NCBI RefSeq assembly: GCF_023184515.1
Contig: NZ_JAAHBP010000008.1
Coordinates: 1 to 64,000 of the forward strand
Reading direction: 5' to 3'
Length of the DNA stretch: 64,000 nucleotides
Source of the DNA: Streptomyces sp. D2-8
GTDB lineage: Bacteria; Actinomycetota; Actinomycetes; Streptomycetales; Streptomycetaceae
Shown here piece after piece: positions 54,815-63,322 of the stretch. The first letter of the stretch is position 1. Each line of letters starts with the position of its first letter. The position numbers and the translations under genes are program-made. The notes under the pieces are model-generated. The model saw nothing but the letters and a program-made list of their open reading frames with translations, was not told where the DNA came from and did not search any database.

Positions 54815-57800
54815 ATGATTCACATACCTGCGCCGGGGGAGCGCGGGCGGCCTTGGTCCGGGGGGGAGTCTGCGCTACATAGCGGGGAGTCTTGTCCTGG
54901 CCTTGTCCGTCACGCTGCTCGACGGCACCGTCGCGATGGCCACGCCATCCCAGGCGCCTGCCGCGCCGAAGAAGCCGGCCGTCACGCAGGCGGCGGACAT
55001 CCCGTCCGCGCGCGTGGCCGCCCGCTTGTCGGGCAAGCGGGTGGAGGCGCTGTCGGAGCGCACGGAGACCGCCACGACCTGGGCGAACAAGGACGGTTCG
55101 CTCACCACCGAGCTGACCGCCGGTCCCATCCGCTTCGAGGACGAGACCACCGGTGACTGGCGTGACGTCGACCTCGACCTCGTCAAACTGGATGACGGGG
55201 GTGTTGAGCCGAAGGCCCACCGCGGTCTGGAACTGGCCGGCAAGACCGGTGCCCCGGCAGCGTCGTTGAAGGCGGCGCAGTCGGCCAAGGCCACTGATCT
55301 GGTGACGCTCGGTGAGGGTGACGAGCAAGTCACCTTGCAATGGAAGGGCGGTCTGCCCGCCCCGAAGCTGGACGGCAACCGGGCCGAGTACGTCAACGCG
55401 GTGCCCGGCGCGGACGTGGTCGTGGAAGCGACCCGTACCGGGTTCGAGCAGTTCGTCGAGATCAAGGATCGAGTACACCTTCCACGCCGGCCATGGCGGA
55501 TTCGTCCAGCCCACCGACGGTGAACGCACCGCGCGCCGCCTGCCCCTGGTCGCCGAGGCCGACGGCAGCAAGTACAACGCAGCGTCGTTTTCATGGCGCC
55601 GCTCCGCAGCCGATGACTGGCAGCCGATCCCAGTCGGCCAGGTCACTTCCGACGGTACCGCCCTCACTGGGTGGCCGGTGCCCCTGACCGGTGGCAAGAA
55701 CAGCCCGCTGGTGTGGAACGCCACCAATACCGTCGACCCCGACGGCACCGTCCAGATCAAGGCCGACTTCACCGGACCGAACTCCGCGACCGGCAGCACC
55801 CAGCCCCTTTCCGTCGTCGTCGACCGCAACGCCTCCGGTGCGGCCACGGACGAGATCGGTCCCGGTTCGGTGAACCTGCTCACCGGTGACTACACGCTGT
55901 CCGCCGGCGACGCCTCGGCCTTCGGGTTGTCCGTGTCCCGCACGGCTTCCTCCCGCACTCCGGACAAGGGTGCCAAGCAGGAGGGCCAGGCAGCGATCTT
56001 CGGTAGGGAGTGGGTCTCCGGCACTGTTGCCGAGGCGACTCAGTCGGACTACTCCCACATCCGGCGGATCTCCAACACGGCCGTCGTGGTCGTCGAGTCG
56101 GAAGGTGACGAGACCCACTTCACCGCCAATGCGGCGAAGACAGGGTGGATCCCCGAGACCGGCTCCGAAAACCTCACTCTGACCGGCAGCGTGACCGGAT
56201 CGTTCACGCTCACGGACACCGAGGGCACGGTCACCCAGTTCACCAAGCCTGACGACACCGCAACCACCTGGCAGGTCTCCTCGACACTGCTGGACGGCCT
56301 GTCCAACACCACTACCACGATGGTGTCCGAGACGGTGACCGTGGACGGCAAGAAGCTGGCCCGGCCCAAGCGGATCATCGCCCCGACCTCGGCCGCATCG
56401 GCTGCCACGTGCACGTCGACGCCGTCCACCAAGGGCTGCCGGGCGCTGGAGTTCGTCTACGCCGCCTCCACCACCGCCACCGACGGTGTCCTCGGAGACT
56501 TCGCCGGCCAGGTGAAGGAGATCCGGCTGTGGTCTACCGAGCCCGGTGCCGCCGCGGCCACCTCCAAGTCCGTGCAGACCTACGCCTACGACTCCTCCGG
56601 CCGCCTGCGTCAGGCATGGAACCCGCAGATCAGCCCCGCGCTGAAGACCGAGTACTCCTACGACGCGGCAGGCCGGGTCACCGGTCTGACGCCTGCCGGG
56701 GAACTGCCCTGGACCTTCACCTACGGAAAGGCCGGCAACGCGCGACAGCACCCTCGTCTACGCGGACACCGTGACCGAATCCATCCACGGCCAGGTCACC
56801 TGCCACGCCGGCTGGTCCGACCAGACCTACCGCTACGACGCCACCGGCCGCCTCACCACGGTCGAGGACACCGTCGACACGGTCTGCACGCGCCGCGCCT
56901 ACACGTTCGACGCGCGCACCAACCGCAAGTCCCTCACCACGACCGCGGCGGCCCCCGGCCTGGACTGCACCACCACGGGAGGAGCCACCACCAGCCACAC
57001 CTACGACAGCGCCGACCGCCTCGTCGACGCCGGCAACCTCTACGACGCGTTCGGACGCACCACCTCGGTCCCCGGCAACGGCACAGTCGGCTACTACGCC
57101 AACGACCTCGCCCACCAGCAGACCGCGAACGGCCAGCGCCAGACCTGGCAGCTCGACGCCGCCCACCGTTTCCGCTCCTGGAAAACCGAAACCGGCAGCG
57201 GCGGCACCTGGACGCAGACCGGCTCCAAGCTGAACCACTACGACGATGACGGCGACAACCCCCGCTGGATCGTCGAGGACACCGCCACCGGTGCGCTCAC
57301 CCGCAATGTCGAGTCCGCCACGGGCGACCTCGCCGCCATCACGAGCAAGACCGGCGACACCGTCCTGCAGCTCACCACCATTCACGGTGACGTGGCCCTC
57401 CAGCTCCCGCTGGACACCAGCAAGGCCCCAGTCGCCCTCGACAACGACGAGTACGGCAACGCCCGGGCCGGCCAGGCAGCCACCCGCTACAACTGGCTCG
57501 GCGCCAAACAGCGCTCCACCGAGACCCTCACCGGCCTCACCCTCATGGGCGTCCGCCTCTACAACCCGAGCACCGGTCGCTTCCTCTCCCTCGACCCCGT
57601 CTACGGCGGCGGCGCCAACGCCTACGCCTACCCGGGAGACCCCGTCAACGAGTACGACCTCGACGGCAAGTGGTGGAGCCGCGTCGGCATCGCGGCGACA
57701 GCAGCCGGTAGTGGCTGTGGTCTGTTCACCGCAGGTCTCGCCGCGGCGGGATGTGCGGTTGTCGCCGGCGCTGCTGCAGGTGCCGGAGCCAAGTGGTACT

Positions 57801-58018
57801 GGAACCGCAAGGCATCCTTCGGGTCCATCGCCCGCGCAGGAGTGGCGGGGGCCACGGGCATCGGTCCCTTCGGTTCCGTCTTTGGGTCCATCGGCCGCTG
57901 GGGCGTGAAGAGGGCCGTCACACGATGGGCCACCAAGCGCTACCCCGCCCGCGGAAACCATCGCGCGGTCTACAGAAGCCACCGCAAGAAGTCTTCGTGG
58001 TGGTCCTGGCGACGGTGA
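54815..58018 (+). pseudogene. RHS/WapA-type toxin gene with three frameshifts and an internal deletion
   Basis: ATG 54815 after GAGG gives MIHIPAPGERGRPWSGG. The frame then slips at the seven-G run near 54861-54866 into a signal peptide (RYIAGSLVLALSVTLLDG) and an N-terminal domain to FEQFVEIKD. It slips again near 55470 to EYTFHAGHGGFVQPTDGERT and through the RHS-type beta region to GELPWTFTYGKAGNA near 56742, where a third shift leads to DSTLVYADTVTESIHGQVTC. The RHS core end is intact: GVRLYNPSTGRFLSLDPVYG, ANAYAYPGDPVNEYDLDGKW. The C-terminal variable part has two Gly/Ala hydrophobic segments and a basic tail. Full-length relatives carry many more YD repeats at the third joint, so a large deletion is likely. 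Frameshifts from sequencing cannot be excluded. Confidence 0.8.
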
Positions 58019-58030
58019 TCTAGTCCCCTC

Positions 58031-58066
58031 GGTCCGGTTCCCTTGGGTCACCAAGGGAACCGGACC
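58031..58066 (+). terminator. Strong hairpin after the RHS gene
   Basis: GGTCCGGTTCCCTTGG and CCAAGGGAACCGGACC form a perfect 16-base stem with a GTCA loop, between the RHS stop and the next small gene 28 bases further on. Confidence 0.88.
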
Positions 58067-58093
58067 GACCATGAGGAAACGTTAGGAGCTGAA

Positions 58094-58285
58094 ATGAGCG
58101 AATCTCGAAAGAACTCAGTGGCATTCTTCCTGTTGGGCGTGCTCGCTTTCCTGGCAGGAGTCGCCTTCTGGATCACCTCGGGGAGAGCCTCAGCAGCGGT
58201 GAATTTTGCCTGCTCATCCGTCGTGTTCGCCGGAGCGTGGTTCTTTGAGCGGATTACGAAGCGGAGCGAGGGCAGCCAAGACTGA
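58094..58285 (+). CDS. Small two-helix membrane protein, candidate RHS immunity protein
   Basis: This 63-residue protein starts at ATG 58094 behind TTAGGAG. Two membrane helices are VAFFLLGVLAFLAGVAFWIT and VNFACSSVVFAGAWFF, with a charged tail ITKRSEGSQD. Codon use is less GC-rich than in the core. Position directly behind an RHS toxin with a hydrophobic C-terminus, and resemblance to two-helix bacteriocin immunity proteins in layout, suggest an antidote. The family is unknown; a terminator separates it from the toxin. Confidence 0.6.
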   Translation: MSESRKNSVAFFLLGVLAFLAGVAFWITSGRASAAVNFACSSVVFAGAWFFERITKRSEGSQD

Positions 58286-58488
58286 ACATCTGGATGCGGT
58301 CGACCTGAAGTTGATGGGATTCGACCGCTGACCGGCAAGGACTGCGGCTGAGTTGCCCGACGAGCCGTTTGGCCACTCAGCTGCGACGCAGACCAGTCAC
58401 CCGGCCCGCGCACCCACGGCGGCGCTGACAGCATGCCTTGGGCGCCAGCGTAAAACGCACCCCTTCTGGCTGTCACTGGCAAGGGTGC

Positions 58489-58640
58489 AGCTTTGCCCGG
58501 CTTGACGACACAGCGGCGCAGCTCGCCGCTGACCTGGGCACGAACAGGGCGACGCTGCGTGAGTGAGTGCTGCGGGACAGGGAGCGTCGCGGCGTCGCCC
58601 CCGCGCCTGCCGTCGAGTCAGAATGGTGCAGGCACGCCCG
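58489..58640 (+). mobile_element. IS3-type OrfA remnant
   Basis: FARLDDTAAQLAADLGTNRA, TLRE, then a TGA where Trp is expected, then VLRDRERRGVAPAP match the helix-turn-helix region of IS3-family OrfA proteins. Start, OrfB and ends are missing. Confidence 0.5.
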
Positions 58641-58700
58641 CGGGCATAGCCACACAAGCCCGTCAACTCATCTCCTGCACGAACAGGAGGAGGGGGCTTC

Positions 58701-58847
58701 GTGAACAACGACCAGATCAGCGTGCGCATGGTGTTGTCGCTGGTGGGCACGTTAACCGTCGTCGTCGCTCTCCACCACCCGGCAGTCGGCGCGGCAATTG
58801 GTGTCGCCATCGTCGTCACCCTGCTCAACGAGCTGATGGGCAGGTAG
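58701..58847 (+). CDS. 48-residue membrane protein
   Basis: GTG 58701 is preceded by AGGAGGAGGGG, one of the strongest binding sites in the window. The product reads MNNDQISVRMVLSLVGTLTV, then VVALHHPAVGAAIGVAIVVT and LLNELMGR: one long or two short membrane helices with polar ends. No family is recognised; small hydrophobic proteins of this sort occur in Streptomyces plasmids and integrative elements. It lies 80 bases from the convergent tpg remnant. Confidence 0.6.
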   Translation: MNNDQISVRMVLSLVGTLTVVVALHHPAVGAAIGVAIVVTLLNELMGR

Positions 58848-58927
58848 CCGCCGCCCATCCCAACCTGCGGACATGCGAGTGAGGCTCGGACCAGCTGGTC
58901 CGGGCCTCACGGCTGTTCGGGGAGCAG

Positions 58928-59343
58928 CTACAGGTCGAACTCCAAGTGCTCGATGTCCGTGAACCGGACCTCCTCCAGGCTTCCGGTGCGTTGGCCGCCG
59001 TCCTGGAAGTACACCTCCTTGAGTCCTTCGGTCGCGATCTCCCGTAGACGCTGTTCGGTGGCCCCCTGCTCGCGCTTCGAAGAGACGGGCGGCGTACTGC
59101 GGCGGCCACGCCACGGTCAGGTGGCGGATCCGGTTCTCGTCGGTCGAGCCGATCGGTGCGGTGTAGCCGATCCGGGCCCGGGTGTCGACGACGATTCCGC
59201 CGGTCGTCGCCGCCTGCTGCCGTGCCTTGGCCCGGATCTGTGGCTGCCAGCGGGCCTTCACCTCGCGCTCCAGGCGCGCTGGGAGATCCGCAGCCTCTGG
59301 GCGACCGCCTTGGTGCCCTTGAGTGCTTGACCAGGTACCGCAT
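58928..59343 (-). pseudogene. tpg: Telomere terminal protein gene remnant (Tpg)
   Basis: Three frames give successive pieces of the terminal protein of linear Streptomyces replicons: MRYLVK at 59343, then LKGTKAVAQRLRISQRA in another frame, then LEREVKARWQPQIRAKARQQ, TGGIVVDTRARIGYTAPIGS and IRHLTVAWPPQYAARLFEA. After a last shift come EQRLREIATEGLKEVYFQDG and TDIEHLEFDL with TAG at 58928. About 18 residues are missing after ISQR. The N-terminal part is also absent. Working Tpg caps telomeres covalently; this copy cannot. Upstream to 59480 a further fragment (NPRPDFLPYRDGKPLPGGFK) of unknown origin is seen. Confidence 0.75.
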
Positions 59344-59747
59344 CTGCGCGGGCGGGCTCTTGGGTGCCCTCGTGCTTGACCAGGCCCGGGTTGATGGCGA
59401 GCTTGAAGCCGCCGGGCAGCGGCTTGCCGTCCCGGTAGGGCAGGAAGTCCGGCCGGGGATTCACGCGCGGCGGCCGTCATGCGAGAGGAACAGGTCTCAC
59501 GCGAAGCGCGTTTCCTACCGGCGCACCGCATGGGGCTAGGCTGGCAACGCCTGGACCGGAACGCAACATACGGAATGAGCTGGAAGATGCGTTACTGCTA
59601 GACAGCTTCCGATGACTACCGGGGGGGCCGTACGATTTGTGCGGCACCCCTGGCGACTTTCTGTCAATGCGGGATCGCAAAGGACAAGGAAGAATGCCTC
59701 TCAGTAGGCAATCCGGACATGCACCCTTGAGGAATGCGGAATGCGGA

Positions 59748-60269
59748 ATGCGCTACAGGAACAAGGTTATCTTCTCGACTTCCATCGCAATGGTCGCGGC
59801 AATGACGGCTGTCGCCGTTTATTTCCTCTTCCTCGATTCCGGTGCCCCAAAGGACGTCTGGGAGGTATCTCTTGCCCTGTCCCTACCGTGCGGGGTTGGC
59901 TGGATGCTTATCCGAATCGGCATCACGCCATTCACCGAATGGAATGATACCGAAGTGAAGGTGTGCAACCCCTTCTTCACGTACCGTGCGGGACTGGACA
60001 AGGTGCGCCTGTTCAGCAGAGAAGGCAGGGGCGGTGCATTCGAACTGGAAGGAATCGGGATGGTAATGCCATGGTCCATGACGCGCTCCATCCTCGACGG
60101 CAAGAGAGCAAACGGGGCACGGCGGGATCTCAGGCATGCAGTGCTTCGAGCACAGAAGACCATGGAAACGGATGCAGCAATCCCGACAACCAGAAGACTT
60201 CGCTACGGCTGGTTCGACATACTTATCATCCCGCTTCTAGCGGCTTTCGTCTGGGCCTTTCTCCCTTGA
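59748..60269 (+). CDS. Membrane protein paralogue 1 (MRYRN family)
   Basis: This 173-residue protein is taken from ATG 59748 because it then shares its first residues (MRYRN) with the next gene. Three GGAATGC units precede the start. Two N-terminal membrane helices (VIFSTSIAMVAAMTAVAVYF, VSLALSLPCGVGWMLIRIG) are followed by a beta-rich PH-like domain (VKVCNPFFTYRAGLDKVRLF, FELEGIGMVMPWSMTRSILD) and a final helix (WFDILIIPLLAAFVWAFL). Base composition is less GC-rich than the core. Tandem diverged paralogues behind a toxin gene resemble immunity families; function unknown. Confidence 0.75.
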   Translation: MRYRNKVIFSTSIAMVAAMTAVAVYFLFLDSGAPKDVWEVSLALSLPCGVGWMLIRIGITPFTEWNDTEVKVCNPFFTYRAGLDKVRLFSREGRGGAFELEGIGMVMPWSMTRSILDGKRANGARRDLRHAVLRAQKTMETDAAIPTTRRLRYGWFDILIIPLLAAFVWAFLP

Positions 60270-60390
60270 GGATTGCCGCACAAATCTTTCGACCGATCGG
60301 CCAAGTGGCCCGCCGGGTGGGCCGTCCGGCCTTCGGTGCCGAATCAAGCGTAGGCCACTGTCTACCGCTTTTGGTTTACTAAGGATTCGC

Positions 60391-60927
60391 ATGAGGTATC
60401 GGAACAGGCTCACCTTTTCCGCAGCGATCCTGGGAATCGTCGCGCAGCCGTGCGTCTTCCTGTACTTCGCCCTCTTCGGCCAGACCTTCTCCGGAGACAC
60501 TCTGGACCTGATTGCGGTGGCTTCGATCGGATCGCTGGCGATATGGCTCTTCGCCAGGGTCGGCATCCAGCCGACGATCCGCAGCGAGGGCAGAACCCTG
60601 TTCATCCGTAACCCGCTTCTCTCGTACGAAGCCCCGATGGAGAGCGTGGCGCTGGTGGCGAGGGACGGGGCGGCAGCTATCCGCATAGAGGGAGTCGGCG
60701 TCGTCCACCCGTGGGTTCTTTCACGCTCTGTTTTCGACGGCAAGCGTGTCCGTGCCGCGAAAGATGTACTGCGCGACCAGATCCGGGCAGCGGCGGGCGC
60801 AAGCGTTCTGGAACCGTCCGGCCGCACCGCGAGAAAGCGCCTCAGGGTCGGCGCACTTGAGGTGTTTCTTCTTCTCCCGGTCGCGTTCCTCATCTGGAAT
60901 GTCTTCGACATCGCCATGGGGAACTGA
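60391..60927 (+). CDS. Membrane protein paralogue 2 (MRYRN family)
   Basis: This 178-residue protein starts at ATG 60391 behind AAGGA. It has the same layout as the preceding gene: N-terminal helices (LTFSAAILGIVAQPCVFLYF, LIAVASIGSLAIWLFARVG), a PH-like part (LFIRNPLLSYEAPMESVALV, AIRIEGVGVVHPWVLSRSVF, DGKRVRAAKDVLRDQIRAA) and a C-terminal helix (VFLLLPVAFLIWNVFDIAM). Shared positions include NP-(F/L)L/F-x-Y, the PW before SRS and DGKR. The pair arose by duplication and then diverged widely. Confidence 0.75.
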   Translation: MRYRNRLTFSAAILGIVAQPCVFLYFALFGQTFSGDTLDLIAVASIGSLAIWLFARVGIQPTIRSEGRTLFIRNPLLSYEAPMESVALVARDGAAAIRIEGVGVVHPWVLSRSVFDGKRVRAAKDVLRDQIRAAAGASVLEPSGRTARKRLRVGALEVFLLLPVAFLIWNVFDIAMGN

Positions 60928-60959
60928 CCCTGGTCCTGCCGGGTGGTGGCGTGCAGGGT

Positions 60960-61145
60960 GGGATTCAGTTCGTGGTCTTCTTCGCGTTCGTCGACTCTCG
61001 TTGGCTCGGCCACAATCGCCTCCACGTCGACGCCCCGGGCACGCCTCGCGAGCAGATCGAGAACCTCGTCACCCTCGTCTAGAACCGCTCGCCCATCCGC
61101 GACACCCTGGTGAGCCCCGTCGACGTCGTGACCATGCTCGCCTGA
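60960..61145 (+). pseudogene. Possible OsmC-family C-terminal remnant
   Basis: The frame reads LHVDAPGTPREQIENLVTLV, a TAG at 61080, then NRSPIRDTLVSPVDVVTMLA and TGA. The pattern DAPG...REQ...SP-x-RDTL-x-x-PV is that of the C-terminus of OsmC-like peroxide-resistance proteins. No start or N-terminal half remains. Confidence 0.4.
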
Positions 61146-61444
61146 TCGTCCGAGTGGATCAGGCACCACTCCACGGCCCCGCCGTATGCCGGCCAGAAAG
61201 ATCCAGTACAGGCGGGGCCGCCCGATGCGGGCGCTCGGCGCCGGCCTTCGCGGAGTCGCTCCAGCCGAGGCCGAACGAACCGCCACGTCCGAGGGTGTCC
61301 GGATCTGGGTCGGCGTGGGTCGACCTCAGGGGTGCCACTGCGCACGTACCACCGCCGGGCCCCTGAAACGCTCACCGGTCCACGACGTGGCCTCACTGCG
61401 TGGGCCCACTCTGCCTGAGCCCGCGATGGGGCGGACGGGCAGGC
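61146..61444. other. Stretch with no gene seen
   Basis: About 300 bases between the OsmC-like remnant and the VapC-like gene. Open frames on both strands lack binding sites and family likeness. Nothing else is seen. Confidence 0.5.
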
Positions 61445-61852
61445 TCAGACGTCCTTGATCCGTACGCGGTCACCGCACAGCTTCAACCAGTCGTCGCGGT
61501 CCGAGGTCAGCACAAGGACGGGTGCGGGGACGCGGAGCGCCATGGCGGCGACGAAGGCGTCGATGGCGTACTTGTGGCCGTGCAGGCCCCCGGCGTCGTG
61601 CAGCAACTGCACCGCGGTGAGGCTGTCCGCCTGGGTGACGTCCTGGTGCTGAAGGCGGGAGAGCACCCAGTGCAGCCGGGCGGTGTCGGTCTTGCCGTAG
61701 ACGGCCTCCACCACGGTCAGGGCCGACACGAGGACGGGTACGCCCACGCGCCGAGCGGCCTCGATACGGGTGACCATCTGGCGGTCGTTGCGCAGGAGCA
61801 GCGAGAGTGCCTGGGAGTCCAGAACCAGGGACCGGGCCGCGGGCTCCTTCAT
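61445..61852 (-). CDS. PIN-domain protein, VapC-like toxin (island copy)
   Basis: This 135-residue protein has the PIN acidic residues in SLVLDSQALSLLL, TVVEAVYGKTD, KYAIDAFVAAMAL and VLTSDRDDWLKL. The ATG at 61852 overlaps the antitoxin stop by 4 bases. PIN toxins cut RNA and are held inactive by the partner antitoxin. It is similar to the PIN protein at 62434-62826 (shared HGHKYAIDA and VLTSD motifs), which lies on the other side of the right att copy. Confidence 0.88.
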   Translation of the reverse strand: MKEPAARSLVLDSQALSLLLRNDRQMVTRIEAARRVGVPVLVSALTVVEAVYGKTDTARLHWVLSRLQHQDVTQADSLTAVQLLHDAGGLHGHKYAIDAFVAAMALRVPAPVLVLTSDRDDWLKLCGDRVRIKDV

Positions 61853-62124
61853 GCGGCGCTGTCGCCGGATGCGTACGGGGTCGGTGCGTCACCGAACAAT
61901 TCGCGCTGCGCGGCCTGAATTTCAGCCTCGCTCAACGGCTCATGCTCGGTCTCGTAGGCGGTCACGATCTCGGCGAGGCCGTCCATCGCCAGCTGATGCC
62001 GGACCGCCGCTGTGACGTACGCGGACACGCCGCGCTTGCCGGTGCGCGTTCGCAGAGCGCCGAGGAGTTCCGAGGGCATCGAGACGGAGATGTTCTCCGT
62101 CCCTCCGGGACGGGGTGACTTCAT
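61849..62124 (-). CDS. Ribbon-helix-helix antitoxin (island copy)
   Basis: This 91-residue protein has an N-terminal RHH fold (ENISVSMPSELLGALRTRTG, then KRGVSAYVTAAVRHQLAMDG) and a C-terminal acidic helix for toxin binding (ETEHEPLSEAEIQAAQRELF). Start ATG 62124. As antitoxin it should repress its own operon, whose promoter lies in the 158 bases up to the right att copy. This placement at the border fits an island-stabilising addiction module. Confidence 0.88.
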   Translation of the reverse strand: MKSPRPGGTENISVSMPSELLGALRTRTGKRGVSAYVTAAVRHQLAMDGLAEIVTAYETEHEPLSEAEIQAAQRELFGDAPTPYASGDSAA

Positions 62125-62282
62125 GACTTCAGTCTAGTACATGGACTATTACAAGGTTGAGGTGCTGTACGGCCCGCATCGTCGGTGAGTAGTCTCGGTT
62201 CCCTGGATCTTCTTGTGCTCAGTCCCGGCGCCGTGCTGGATCGGTGCTGGATGATCGGGCGTTTCCGCAGGTCAAAGTCTTA

Positions 62283-62306
62283 TGGTGGAGTTCCGCTTCA
62301 ACGTCT
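62283..62306. other. Probable att site, right copy (ychF C-terminus)
   Basis: TGGTGGAGTTCCGCTTCAA, C, GTCT matches the ychF end at 50392-50415 with one change. With the next two bases it encodes VEFRFNV and TGA in frame, using AAC and TGA rather than AAT and TAG. This is probably the original chromosomal ychF end displaced by integration. A CCGACCC/GGGTCGG inverted repeat follows near 62330-62352. Confidence 0.75.
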
Positions 62307-62433
62307 GACGTCTCATCAAGAACTGTGCCCGACCCGCTTGTTGGTGGGTCGGTGCAAGTTTCTGTCCGCAGGTGGTACTCGCCCCGTCGTGAGGGGCAGC
62401 GGCAGGTCCGGTCGGCGTGGCAGTGAGACTGCC

Positions 62434-62826
62434 TCAGACCTTGACGACCTCCACGGAAGGGCCGCACAGGAGTGTCAGATCCTCGGGGTCGGACGTGAGG
62501 ACGGTGACCGGCCGGGGTGCGTTGCGGGCGATGACGGCGAAGGCGGCATCGATGGCGTACTTGTGGCCGTGGAGGTGATGGGCGCGCAGAAGCGCGGCAG
62601 CCTGGTCGGTGATCTCCTTGGTGACGTCGTGAATGTCGACGCGGGAGAGGATCCACTTGATACGGGCCGGGTGGATGCGCTCGTAGTCGGCCTCAAGCGT
62701 GGTCATGGCGCCGGTGGCGACGCGGATGCCCTCTTCCGACGCCGCTTGGACCAGAGCCACGACGGTGCGGTCCTTGAGGTAGAGCTTCGAGAGGCCTTCC
62801 CTGTCGAGCAGGAGGGTGCCGGGCAT
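62434..62826 (-). CDS. PIN-domain protein, VapC-like toxin (outside copy)
   Basis: This 130-residue protein has PIN acidic positions in GTLLLDREGLSKLY, TTLEADYERIH, HKYAIDAAFAVIARNA and VLTSDPEDLTLLCG. Start ATG 62826 overlaps the antitoxin stop by one base (TGATG). It is a diverged paralogue of the island copy. It lies 128 bases to the right of the att copy, so by the att interpretation it belongs to the chromosome or to an older insertion. Confidence 0.88.
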   Translation of the reverse strand: MPGTLLLDREGLSKLYLKDRTVVALVQAASEEGIRVATGAMTTLEADYERIHPARIKWILSRVDIHDVTKEITDQAAALLRAHHLHGHKYAIDAAFAVIARNAPRPVTVLTSDPEDLTLLCGPSVEVVKV

Positions 62827-63077
62827 CAGGCGGCGGTCCCGCCGGCCTGCCGGTGGTCGTGGCGCAGCAGCGCCCGGGCGGCCTCGACCTCCTCGTGGGT
62901 GAGAGCGTCGCTGGCGGTCTCGAAGTCGGCGACGATCTCCCGGAGCTTGTCCATGGCGACCCGCTGTTCGAGGGCCTCGGCGACGTAGGCGGAGAAGCCC
63001 CCCGGGCCGACGTGGGCGCGCACGGCCTCGGCGAGGTCCTCAGGGAGACTGATGGAGTACTTCCTGCTACCGCTCAT
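62826..63077 (-). CDS. Ribbon-helix-helix antitoxin (outside copy)
   Basis: This 83-residue protein starts at ATG 63077 (MSGSRKYSISLPEDLAEAVR); the frame is open further upstream without likeness. The RHH part continues GGFSAYVAEALEQRVAMDKL, and the C-terminal helix is FETASDALTHEEVEAARALL. It shares the SAYV...A-x-x-x-x-x-x-x-MD pattern with the island antitoxin, so the two modules are related at both genes. Confidence 0.88.
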   Translation of the reverse strand: MSGSRKYSISLPEDLAEAVRAHVGPGGFSAYVAEALEQRVAMDKLREIVADFETASDALTHEEVEAARALLRHDHRQAGGTAA

Positions 63078-63322
63078 GCCGCCGATCCTACCGGCGGTCG
63101 TAAGTCTTCGGTGGTGACAAGCTCCTGCGGGTCCGACTGATCCGCGCCGGCTTCTCTCGTATCCGGGAGATCCCACGCAGGGTGCCTCTGACCTGCGGCA
63201 GCGCAGGTCAGAGGCCCCGCCCGCTGGGATATCGACCTCTTCTCCGGACAGGAGGGGCGCCCTGTCCGGGGCGGGAGTGGGGGGTGGGAGGATGCGGGAA
63301 CTGCGAGGGAGGGGCGGGACGC

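Noticed and set aside
58397..58858. Minus-strand frame opposite the 48-residue membrane protein
   Set aside because: It contains no domain. The plus-strand frame has a strong ribosome-binding site and a membrane-like product.
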